From contig JADYZS010000239.1 in the NCBI GenBank assembly GCA_020853075.1, positions 1 to 7,277 on the forward strand: 7,277 nt of DNA, written 5' to 3'. The stretch's first letter is position 1. The number at the start of each line of letters is the position of its first letter. The stretch is from Anaerolineae bacterium (lineage in GTDB: Bacteria > Chloroflexota > Anaerolineae > JADYZS01). The notes under the pieces were generated by a model. The model was not told the DNA's origin, did not search any database, and saw nothing but the letters and a program-made list of their open reading frames with translations. Both the position numbers and the translations under genes were made by a program. Positions 1-7,277 of the stretch are shown one piece after another.

Positions 1-53
1 CTTAAGATACTGTGGCACCATATATAGTGGCGCTCCTTTTGCGTCCCGAGAGC

Positions 54-79
54 GGCAGCCCCGCATATAGGGGACTGCC
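54..79. repeat. Bulged stem-loop GGCAGCCCC / GGGG-A-CTGCC
   Basis: GGCAGCCCC (54-62) pairs with GGGG (70-73) and CTGCC (75-79) around a 7-nt loop, with A74 bulged. The + strand continues with TTCCCC, so there is no proper T-tract. It could be the remains of a terminator for a gene left of the window, or a structured non-coding element. Its function is unknown. Confidence 0.45.
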
Positions 80-86
80 TTCCCCG

Positions 87-103
87 TACCACTGTATGTG
101 GTA
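87..103. promoter_or_regulatory. Inverted repeat TACCAC-N5-GTGGTA, possible operator
   Basis: A perfect 6-bp inverted repeat with a 5-nt centre lies about 50 bp upstream of the lipoprotein -35 box. The octamer TGTGGTAT at its right arm (97-104) occurs again at 170-177, where it covers the start of the -10 element. That arrangement would suit a regulator binding upstream and at the promoter, but the repeats are short and chance is not excluded. Confidence 0.3.
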
Positions 104-151
104 TGAAATGAAATAAGATGCAATTGCCCTAGCTTTTTTAGCACAAAACGC

Positions 152-180
152 TTGACAAATAGTTGTGATTGTGGTATAAA
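152..180 (+). promoter_or_regulatory. SigA-type promoter of the lipoprotein gene
   Basis: A consensus -35 TTGACA (152-157) is followed by a 17-bp spacer and a -10 TATAAA (175-180, one mismatch to TATAAT). Transcription should start near 187, leaving a leader of about 22 nt before the ATG at 209. The T- and A-rich stretch just upstream (about 131-149) could act as an UP element. This is among the best promoter matches in the window. Confidence 0.85.
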
Positions 181-208
181 TAATCAATGGAATGGCGAGG
201 AGGTGCGC

Positions 209-556
209 ATGAGGTCCCGTAGAAGCGTCGTCCTGTCCGTGCTAATCGTCACGCTGGTTCTCTTGCTAACCGCGTGCTCGGCGGTCACGTCCAACGGTCC
301 TAGCGTGGGCCAGACCAACCCTACTGTACGCTTGGGCCCCAATCTCTTACAGATCGTGTCTCCCCAAAGCCTGACCAAGATCGTAGCCCCGGCTTCCCAG
401 GCCGAGCCGAAGGTCACCGATCCTGCGGTGCGCGACCAGGCCCAGGAGATGATGCTCCAGTTCTCGCCCGCCGTCCAGACCCCGGCTGAGAAGGTCGTAG
501 AGACGCAACTTCAGAACACGATGCCAGGCGTTGAGACCTGCTATCCCGGCCACTGA
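209..556 (+). CDS. Small putative lipoprotein, function unknown
   Basis: A 115-residue protein that I do not recognise. The N-terminus is a typical lipoprotein signal: basic MRSRR, a hydrophobic segment at about residues 7-20, and a lipobox L20-T21-A22-C23. Processing would give a lipid-anchored mature protein of about 92 residues on the outer face of the cytoplasmic membrane. The mature part is rich in Pro, Gln, Val and Thr, looks mostly extended or disordered with one short amphipathic stretch (about 72-86), and has a second cysteine at 111. The ATG at 209 is chosen because AGGAGGT (198-204) lies 4 nt before it. The in-frame TTG at 152 is part of the -35 box and cannot be in the transcript. 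The gene stands alone, converges on trmI, and has its own strong promoter, which suggests real expression. No enzymatic or binding motif was found. Confidence 0.8.
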   Translation: MRSRRSVVLSVLIVTLVLLLTACSAVTSNGPSVGQTNPTVRLGPNLLQIVSPQSLTKIVAPASQAEPKVTDPAVRDQAQEMMLQFSPAVQTPAEKVVETQLQNTMPGVETCYPGH

Positions 557-582
557 AATCGTTTATCCTATACTTGATGGCA

Positions 583-610
583 GACGCCCCGTAATGTGTT
601 ACGGGGCGTC
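583..610. terminator. Stem-loop between convergent genes, probable terminator
   Basis: GACGCCCCGTAA (583-594), loop TGTG, then TTACGGGGCGTC (599-610): a perfect 12-bp stem. It lies 26 nt after the lipoprotein stop and 4 nt after the trmI stop on the other strand, the usual place for a shared bidirectional terminator. The T-tract is poor: the + side reads GTGCTTATTC and the - side TGCCATC. It may therefore terminate inefficiently, or mainly protect 3' ends. Confidence 0.7.
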
Positions 611-614
611 GTGC

Positions 615-1520
615 TTATTCGTCCTCTCCTGCCGGTGGGGCATCCACCGTCTCATCCTCCGCTTCCGCGGCCCTCGCTGCCAGTGCTTCCCGCACGCGCA
701 GACGGCGCATCAGGCGTTTGTCGCCGGGGACCCACCACTCCGCAGCATCTTCGGCTGACAGCGCGCGGGCGAAGGTGAGGAATCCTGTATGCGCCACCAT
801 ACGGTCGGCAGGGCGCAGACGCTCGGCCACTGGCTTCCAGGGCCTCTGCCACAGTTCCTCCACCACGACGTCGCCGAAGCCCTGGCCGGGCAACGTGGCC
901 AGAACCTCGCTCACCTGCCCCACCGTAGGCACGAAGATGCCGAGGAATCCCCCACCCTTCAAGGCCGCACGCGCCTGCGCCAGATAGAGCCAGGGCTCGC
1001 GCACGTCCAGAACCAGGGCATCCACATCGGTCTCCTGGAAACCCGTGGCGATGTCACCGGCTCTGAGTTCCACCACATCCAACAGCCCCAGCCTTGCCAG
1101 ATTACGGCGCGCTCGCGTCTGCATCTCCTCTCTGACCTCATAGGAATAGACGCGGCCCTGGGGCATCACCGCGCGCGCGAGGGCCACCGTCAGCCCGCCG
1201 CTTCCGGTGCCTGCCTCAATCACCCGCCGTCCAGAGAAGAGGTTAAGCCGCAGGAGAATCTGCGCGGCATCCTTCGGAAACACGATTTGCCCTTCCCGTT
1301 CCAACAGCGATATGAGGTCATACGTGGAAGGCTCCAACGCCAGAAACGGCTCGTCCAGCTGCGTGCATATCGTGCGGCCCAGGGGTCGCCCCAGCAGGTC
1401 ATCGTGGGCTAACCAGCCGCGATGCGTATGGACCCGGTCACCCGGCTTCGCCTGGATGAGATAGCGCTTGCGGTCAAGGGCCAGGAGTAATACCATATCG
1501 CCGGGGCTGACATTGGGCAT
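615..1520 (-). CDS. trmI: tRNA (adenine-58-N1)-methyltransferase TrmI
   Basis: A 301-residue class I SAM-dependent methyltransferase of the TrmI/Trm61 family, which makes m1A58 in the T-loop of tRNA and works as a homotetramer in the cytoplasm. An N-terminal beta-rich domain (about 1-75) precedes the Rossmann-fold domain. Motif I is EAGTGSGG (102-109), the acidic residue of motif II is in YSYE (125-128), and RAGDI (153-157) follows. Motif IV is LDVREPW (171-177), with D172 in the place of the family's catalytic/substrate aspartate. FVPTVGQ (196-202) and RPADRMVAHTGFL (236-248) are family hallmarks. The Arg/Ala/Glu-rich tail after about 260 is somewhat longer than usual. The start is supported by GAGG 6 nt upstream of ATG. 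It lies 83 nt after gdh with a terminator between, and no separate promoter was found. Confidence 0.93.
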   Translation of the reverse strand: MPNVSPGDMVLLLALDRKRYLIQAKPGDRVHTHRGWLAHDDLLGRPLGRTICTQLDEPFLALEPSTYDLISLLEREGQIVFPKDAAQILLRLNLFSGRRVIEAGTGSGGLTVALARAVMPQGRVYSYEVREEMQTRARRNLARLGLLDVVELRAGDIATGFQETDVDALVLDVREPWLYLAQARAALKGGGFLGIFVPTVGQVSEVLATLPGQGFGDVVVEELWQRPWKPVAERLRPADRMVAHTGFLTFARALSAEDAAEWWVPGDKRLMRRLRVREALAARAAEAEDETVDAPPAGEDE

Positions 1521-1540
1521 GGCTTACCTCGTTTCCGCTG

Positions 1541-1578
1541 AGAAACAAAGGGGTGAGCCAGGCAACCGGCCCACCCCT
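1541..1578 (-). terminator. Intrinsic terminator after glutamate dehydrogenase
   Basis: On the minus strand AGGGGTGGGCC (1578-1568), an 8-nt loop and GGCTCACCCCT (1559-1549) form an 11-bp stem with one G-U pair, followed by the T-rich run TTGTTTCTC. It lies between the gdh stop (1604) and the trmI start (1520). It should end most gdh transcripts and let a fraction continue into trmI. Confidence 0.75.
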
Positions 1579-1603
1579 CGCTGCTCAGTATGATCCGGTG
1601 ACA

Positions 1604-2899
1604 CTAGGGATAGATGCCGCGGGTCATCGTGGCTTCGGCCACGCGGCTGATAGCAAGAATCTGGGCGGCTGTGCGCAGGTTGACGCCCCGCTGCTGCGAT
1701 TCGTTTAGCACTTCGTTGAAGGCATTGACCATGATTCGTCGCAGCCGGTCGTTGATTTCTGCCTCTGTCCAGAAGAAAGATTGGAGATCCTGCACCCACT
1801 CAAAATAGGATACGGTGACGCCGCCCGCATTGCACAAAATGTCGGGGACAACGAGAATGCCCCGCTCTCCTAAAATGACGTCGGCATCCGGCGTGGTGGG
1901 GCCATTCGCGCCCTCTGCCACGATCTTGCAGCGGAGCCGGTCGGCGTTCCGGTCGGTGATCTGGTTCTCCAACGCGGCCGGAACCAAGACATCACATTTC
2001 TGTTCCAGCAATTCAGCATTGGTTAGCGTATCCAAGCCCATGTAGTCAATCACAGACCCGGTTTCATGGTGGTAACGCAGAAGATCCACCGGATCAATGC
2101 CCCGAGGATTGTAGATGCCACCTGTGATATCGCTGACGCCGATAACACGGCAGCCCAACTCTTGCAGCGTCCGCGCAGCCACCGATCCCACGTTGCCGAA
2201 CCCCTGGACGACGACGGTCGTCTCGTCCGGTATCATGCGCTGTTGGCGTAACGTCTCTTCTACGACGTAGGTGACCCCGCGCCCCGTTCCCTCCCGACGA
2301 CCCAGCGAACCTCCTACTTGCGTCGGTTTTCCGGTCACCACCGCCGGCACCGAGTAACCGACGTGCATACTGTAGGTATCCATGATCCACGCCATGATCT
2401 GGGGGTTGGTCCCCATGTCAGGGGCGGGAATATCGCCGAGCGGGCTCATCATGATGCTGATCTCGGTGGCGTAACGGCGGGTCAGTTTCTCCAGTTCGCG
2501 TGGAGATAGCTTACGCGGGTTGCAAGCGACACCTCCCTTGGCGCCGCCATAGGGGATGTTCATCAGCGAGCATTTCCAGGTCATCCACATTGCCAGCGCC
2601 CGCATCTCATCCAGGGAGACATTCGTATCGTAACGAATGCCGCCCTTCGTGGGGCCACGCACGGCGTTGTGGTGAACCCGGTATCCCGTGAACATCTGGA
2701 TGCTGCCGTCGTCCATGACCACGGGGAATTTGACGATCAATTCGCGCTTGGTCTCGCGTAGCATATCCGCGAGACCTGGGGGGAGACTCAGATAGCGCAC
2801 CGCCTCATCAAATTGACGTTGCGCCGAATGCCAGGGGTTAATCTGATGGTTGCTGCTCACCTGCGGGGGAGCGACCAGCGTCGCAGCCTGCATCGCCAT
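1604..2899 (-). CDS. gdhA: Glutamate dehydrogenase, NAD(P)-dependent, hexameric type
   Basis: A 431-residue glutamate/leucine dehydrogenase-family protein that interconverts glutamate with 2-oxoglutarate plus ammonia, linking nitrogen and carbon metabolism in the cytoplasm. The substrate domain carries K85 (GPTKGG), K109 (TWKCS) and K121 (GGAKGG), with D161 in DIPAPDMGT. The spacings 24, 12 and 40 match those of the clostridial enzyme's K89/K113/K125/D165, so it should be active. The nucleotide-binding domain has GFGNVG (233-238), D257 in GVSD, and AEGANGPTTPDAD (328-340). NAPGG-like CNAGG (356-360) and SYFEW (364-368) are also typical. Coenzyme preference cannot be told by eye. ATG 2899 lies only 3 nt after the strong AAGGAG, and a second in-frame ATG at 2893 lies 9 nt after it, so either or both may be used. 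The gene has its own promoter and a leader of about 115 nt. Confidence 0.96.
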   Translation of the reverse strand: MAMQAATLVAPPQVSSNHQINPWHSAQRQFDEAVRYLSLPPGLADMLRETKRELIVKFPVVMDDGSIQMFTGYRVHHNAVRGPTKGGIRYDTNVSLDEMRALAMWMTWKCSLMNIPYGGAKGGVACNPRKLSPRELEKLTRRYATEISIMMSPLGDIPAPDMGTNPQIMAWIMDTYSMHVGYSVPAVVTGKPTQVGGSLGRREGTGRGVTYVVEETLRQQRMIPDETTVVVQGFGNVGSVAARTLQELGCRVIGVSDITGGIYNPRGIDPVDLLRYHHETGSVIDYMGLDTLTNAELLEQKCDVLVPAALENQITDRNADRLRCKIVAEGANGPTTPDADVILGERGILVVPDILCNAGGVTVSYFEWVQDLQSFFWTEAEINDRLRRIMVNAFNEVLNESQQRGVNLRTAAQILAISRVAEATMTRGIYP

Positions 2900-2910
2900 A
2901 ATCTCCTTCC
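2900..2910 (-). promoter_or_regulatory. Ribosome binding site of gdhA, ambiguous start
   Basis: The minus strand reads GGAAGGAGATT immediately before ATG 2899. The AAGGAG core (2908-2903) is 3 nt from the first ATG and 9 nt from the second one at 2893. The shorter spacing is tight and the longer one comfortable, so the protein may begin MQAAT rather than MAMQAAT. Confidence 0.6.
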
Positions 2911-2964
2911 TTGGAACTCTCCGTCATTGGAGTATCTGAGAGGACACATACCGAGCTCTTATTT

Positions 2965-3018
2965 GTTGCAAAACCCTATCACCTTACCGCCCGGATTAAG
3001 ACAGATAGGTTGCACAAC
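2965..3018. promoter_or_regulatory. Paired GTTGCA(C/A)AAC boxes in the gdhA leader
   Basis: GTTGCACAAC (3009-3018) and GTTGCAAAAC (2965-2974) match at 9 of 10 positions and repeat 44 bp apart, close to four helical turns. The first is an inverted repeat (GTTG-CA-CAAC) and covers the predicted transcription start near 3015. Between them GATAGG (3004-3009) and CCTATC (2975-2980) can pair, and TTGC/GCAA extends the stem past a 3-nt bulge. The leader is therefore either a two-site operator or an RNA hairpin. No known regulator is recognised. Confidence 0.4.
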
Positions 3019-3021
3019 TTC

Positions 3022-3050
3022 ATTGTAGCGCAGGGACAGATGGCTGTCAA
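3022..3050 (-). promoter_or_regulatory. SigA-type promoter of gdhA
   Basis: On the minus strand TTGACA (3050-3045) is followed by a 17-bp spacer and TACAAT (3027-3022), one mismatch from consensus. It begins 18 bp after the uvrA stop, giving gdh transcription of its own. The start is expected near 3015. No intrinsic terminator was seen between uvrA and this promoter, so uvrA read-through may add to expression. Confidence 0.85.
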
Positions 3051-3068
3051 CTTATTGGGGATACTACT

Positions 3069-6032
<2,964 letters not shown>

Positions 6033-6038
6033 GCCCAA

Positions 6039-6045
6039 CCTCTCG
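6039..6045 (-). promoter_or_regulatory. Ribosome binding site deciding the uvrA start
   Basis: The minus strand has CGAGAGG, then TTGGGC, then ATG (6032). The 6-nt spacing favours that ATG. The in-frame TTG at 6038 would directly abut the site and is unlikely to be used. Confidence 0.7.
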
Positions 6046-6062
6046 TAATGATATTGGAGCCG

Positions 6063-6076
6063 CGAACATCTGTGCT
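6063..6076. promoter_or_regulatory. Partial SOS-box-like sequence at the uvrA start of transcription
   Basis: CGAAC-ATCT-GTGCT resembles the Gram-positive LexA site: GAAC-N4-GTTC is met at 7 of 8 core positions. It sits just downstream of the -10 element, over the expected transcription start near 6071, where a repressor would act. uvrA is a classical SOS gene in many bacteria. The match is imperfect and this organism's LexA site is unknown, so this is a candidate only. Confidence 0.3.
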
Positions 6077-6087
6077 AATGATAGCAC
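6072..6087. promoter_or_regulatory. Inverted repeat GTGCTA-N4-TAGCAC over the uvrA -10
   Basis: A perfect 6-bp inverted repeat is centred on the -10 element of the uvrA promoter. A further copy of ATAGCACG (6123-6130) lies exactly 42 bp from the one at 6081-6088, again next to a -10-like TATAAT. Part of the similarity comes from the extended -10 TGC motif. It could be an operator. Confidence 0.35.
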
Positions 6088-6106
6088 GTCCGGGGCTGCT
6101 CGTCAA
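6078..6106 (-). promoter_or_regulatory. SigA-type promoter of uvrA
   Basis: On the minus strand TTGACG (6106-6101), a 17-bp spacer and TATCAT (6083-6078), with TGC just before the -10 (extended -10). The leader is about 40 nt. A second extended -10, TGC-TATAAT (-10 at 6125-6120), lies 42 bp upstream without a well-placed -35 and could be an accessory start. Confidence 0.8.
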
Positions 6107-6146
6107 GTTCCAAAATCGTATTATAGCACGGTGTGTCAAGGCAACT

Positions 6147-6182
6147 AAAAAACCCTAAGGGCCTTGAAGGCCCTTAGGGTTT
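6147..6182 (-). terminator. Intrinsic terminator of the kinase gene
   Basis: On the minus strand AAACCCTAAGGGCC (6182-6169), loop TTCAA, then GGCCCTTAGGGTTT (6163-6150): a perfect 14-bp stem running into six T. It is a textbook Rho-independent terminator. The TAA stop of the kinase (6176-6174) lies inside the first arm, so a terminating ribosome would cover part of the stem. Confidence 0.95.
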
Positions 6183-7046
6183 CGGCAGCAAGGCCCTCGC
6201 CGCCAGGCTCGTGCCCGCGCCGAGGGCTTCGGTAAGAGGCGCACTGGCACACCAACGGGCCAGGAAGCCCGCGGCAAAAGCATCCCCCGCGCCGGTAGAA
6301 TCTTGCACCTCCAGGGCAGGTGCAGGGTAGCGCACGACCACGCCCTCTTCCGTGCAAGCCAGGCTCCCTTCGGCGTCCAGTTTTAGCACCACCAGGGAAA
6401 CCCGGCGCGCCAGCGCTCGCGCTATCGCTTCCGGTTCCCTTTCACCTGTCAGGGCCTCGCCCTCCTCGCGGTTCGGCAAGAGCACGTCGGCCCCGGCTGC
6501 CAGTTCCCAAAACGCCTCGGCGCCCACGTCTGACAGCGGCCCCCAGGAGGCCGGGTCTATGGCAACCCGTACGCCATAGGCTTTCGCGCGCGCCAGGGCC
6601 GCGCGAGCCACCGCGCGCCCGGCTTCGTCAAAGAAAGTGTATCCCGACAGGTAGAGGAGATCGGCACTGGAAAGGAGTGGCTCAACCGCCATGAGGTCTT
6701 CCTGGCGCCAGCCCAGGCAGGCCCCGCGCGCGGAAACAAAGGTGCGCCGGCCTCCCGGCTCCACCAGAACCTGAATCACGCACGTCGGACGCGACTCATC
6801 TATTGCCAGGTGCAACGTCACCCCTTCCTTCTGCAACTCCTCTGCCAGCCAGCGGCCCCACAGGTCGTTTCCTACCCGCGAGACCAGCGTCACCGGGACG
6901 CCCGATCTTGCCAGCCACAGGGCGACGTTAGCCGCCGCTCCCCCAACCGCGAGGCGCGTCTCGGCAAAGACGTCGCTCCCAGGTCGCAGCGGGCCCGGCA
7001 CGCGGCTGACGATATCCACACAGAGGTCGCCCAGACACACGATCAT
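6174..7046 (-). CDS. PfkB/ribokinase-family carbohydrate kinase
   Basis: A 290-residue cytoplasmic kinase of the PfkB (ribokinase) family, which transfers phosphate from ATP to a sugar or nucleoside hydroxyl. It opens with the family's first strand (MIVCLGDLCVDIV) and has the glycine pair and asparagine of signature 1 (VGGAAANVALWLARSG, about 34-49). N192-x-x-E195 (LLPNREE) serves the Mg/phosphate site. Signature 2, DSTGAGDAFAAGF (249-261), carries the anion hole G252-A-G254 and catalytic base D255. All key residues are present and the length is normal. The substrate cannot be told by eye: ribose, fructose, 2-keto-3-deoxygluconate and nucleosides are all possible. ATG 7046 is preferred because AGGGGG lies 5 nt upstream and the protein starts at the core strand; a TTG seven codons earlier is the alternative. 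Monocistronic, with its own promoter and a terminator overlapping its end. Confidence 0.9.
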   Translation of the reverse strand: MIVCLGDLCVDIVSRVPGPLRPGSDVFAETRLAVGGAAANVALWLARSGVPVTLVSRVGNDLWGRWLAEELQKEGVTLHLAIDESRPTCVIQVLVEPGGRRTFVSARGACLGWRQEDLMAVEPLLSSADLLYLSGYTFFDEAGRAVARAALARAKAYGVRVAIDPASWGPLSDVGAEAFWELAAGADVLLPNREEGEALTGEREPEAIARALARRVSLVVLKLDAEGSLACTEEGVVVRYPAPALEVQDSTGAGDAFAAGFLARWCASAPLTEALGAGTSLAARALLPKP

Positions 7047-7081
7047 CCACGCCCCCTGGTTTGACAAGGCTGTGCTTCCAT
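7043..7081 (-). CDS. Possible 12-codon leader ORF overlapping the kinase start
   Basis: An ATG at 7081 opens a short frame encoding MEAQPCQTRGRG. Its TGA stop (7045-7043) overlaps the kinase ATG (7046-7044) as ATGA, the arrangement of translational coupling. AAAGGG lies 4 nt upstream of its ATG as a weak ribosome site. It lies inside the predicted leader. So short a frame can arise by chance, and no attenuator is visible. Confidence 0.25.
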   Translation of the reverse strand: MEAQPCQTRGRG

Positions 7082-7111
7082 GCTACCCTTTCGCCGTCGG
7101 CCCTGTTGCCC

Positions 7112-7120
7112 ATTATAACA
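7112..7120 (-). promoter_or_regulatory. Extended -10 promoter of the kinase gene
   Basis: The minus strand reads TGT-TATAAT: a perfect -10 (7117-7112) with an extended -10 TG. No good -35 box lies 16-18 bp upstream, which is acceptable for extended -10 promoters. Transcription should start near 7105, leaving a leader of about 58 nt. Confidence 0.65.
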
Positions 7121-7174
7121 TGGAGCCGCCAATCATCACGAGGAGGCGCGGTACGCTAAGGATGTAGCAAAGCC

Positions 7175-7276
7175 CGCCATCGGATGAAATCCGTCGGCTG
7201 TATGTTTATGTAAAGCCCGCTCTGCGGGCTTTCTGAGAGGCTGTTTGAGAAGTCTGGAAACAGGGCGCCATCGGAT
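7175..7276. repeat. 11-bp direct repeat CGCCATCGGAT, 91-bp period
   Basis: CGCCATCGGAT occurs at 7175-7185 and 7266-7276, and the flanks raise the match to 13 of 15 (AG..CGCCATCGGAT). The second copy ends one base before the window edge. This could be one full unit of a tandem or dispersed intergenic repeat, or a chance repeat. Confidence 0.45.
7212..7232. terminator. Stem-loop AAAGCCCGC-TCT-GCGGGCTTT, probable terminator
   Basis: A perfect 9-bp stem with a 3-nt loop, symmetrical on both strands, ends in TTT each way: + continues CTGAG, - continues ACATAAACATA. It would suit a terminator of a gene entering from the right on the minus strand, or a bidirectional one. The T-tract is short. Confidence 0.6.
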
Positions 7277-7277
7277 A

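Larger units (their letters stand above)
1..151. other. Non-coding region upstream of the lipoprotein gene
   Basis: No convincing gene lies here. Two inverted repeats are visible: a bulged hairpin at 54-79 and TACCAC-N5-GTGGTA at 87-103, each listed separately. Positions 131-149 are AT-rich, with a run of six T at 134-139 followed by AAAA at 145-148. That is where an UP element would sit upstream of the -35 box at 152. A reverse-strand open frame crosses this stretch, but it has no ribosome binding site and runs through the promoter, so I do not accept it. Confidence 0.6.
7121..7277. other. Non-coding region with hairpins and a direct repeat at the window edge
   Basis: No gene is supported here. 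The stretch holds an imperfect hairpin around CGGAT-GAA-ATCCG (7181-7193), the stem-loop at 7212-7232, CTGTTT-N11-AAACAG (7241-7263), and two copies of CGCCATCGGAT (7175-7185 and 7266-7276). An AGGAGG at 7141-7146 faces only ATG-TAG and starts no gene. Confidence 0.6.

Noticed and set aside
152..208. TTG start at 152 extending the lipoprotein by 19 residues
   Set aside because: The TTG is part of the -35 box and the extension spans the promoter. AGGAGGT and the signal peptide place the start at 209.
789..1412. 207-residue open frame opposite trmI
   Set aside because: It is antisense to a gene with complete family motifs, has no ribosome site and a His/Arg/Gln-rich composition typical of shadow frames.
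6033..6038. TTG start of uvrA at 6038
   Set aside because: It directly abuts the AGAGG site, whereas ATG 6032 has 6-nt spacing.
6120..6139. TTGACA and TATAAT upstream of uvrA as one promoter
   Set aside because: The boxes are only 8 bp apart, too close to be used together. The TATAAT could still act as an extended -10.
7047..7067. TTG start of the kinase at 7067
   Set aside because: The ATG at 7046 has a ribosome site at 5 nt and begins the conserved first strand. The seven extra residues add nothing recognisable.
7141..7167. AGGAGG followed by ATG on the + strand as the start of a gene
   Set aside because: The ATG at 7162 is followed at once by TAG, so there is no reading frame.
7237..7277. 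Left end of an insertion sequence
   Set aside because: The wording resembles IS ends, but no transposase, partner repeat or target duplication is in the window, so it is kept only as a remark.

Overview
The window is an ordinary chromosomal segment from a GC-rich bacterium. It holds five complete genes and no mobile-element gene, CRISPR array, tRNA or rRNA that I can recognise. Promoters look like the standard sigma-70/SigA type (TTGACA / TATAAT, 17-bp spacing), and ribosome binding sites are clear. The taxon is not certain. The GC-rich coding sequence, the clostridial/archaeal-type hexameric glutamate dehydrogenase, the TrmI-type tRNA methyltransferase and a UvrA with a glycine-rich insertion would fit a Chloroflexota-like lineage, but that is inference.

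Layout. Positions 1-208 are non-coding, with hairpins, an AT-rich stretch and a strong promoter for a small putative lipoprotein of unknown function (209-556, + strand). This gene converges on trmI, and a perfect 12-bp stem-loop (583-610) separates the two. Everything to the right is on the minus strand. In transcription order the genes are a PfkB-family sugar/nucleoside kinase (7046-6174), uvrA (6032-3069), a glutamate dehydrogenase (2899-1604) and trmI (1520-615). The kinase ends in a strong intrinsic terminator that swallows its own stop codon. uvrA and the dehydrogenase each have their own well-formed promoter. The dehydrogenase and trmI are separated by a probable intrinsic terminator, and I found no separate trmI promoter, so trmI may depend on read-through. 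Positions 7121-7277 hold no gene but contain hairpins and an 11-bp direct repeat at the window edge.

The genes do not form an obvious pathway: nucleotide excision repair (uvrA), ammonia/glutamate metabolism (gdh), tRNA m1A58 modification (trmI), a sugar or nucleoside kinase, and an orphan lipoprotein. The most notable signals are in the control regions. One is a pair of 9/10-matching GTTGCA(C/A)AAC boxes in the gdh leader, one of them on the predicted transcription start. Another is an inverted repeat GTGCTA-N4-TAGCAC over the uvrA -10 element, next to a partial SOS-box-like sequence. A third is a 12-codon upstream ORF whose stop overlaps the kinase start (ATGA). I see no convincing new multi-gene system here.
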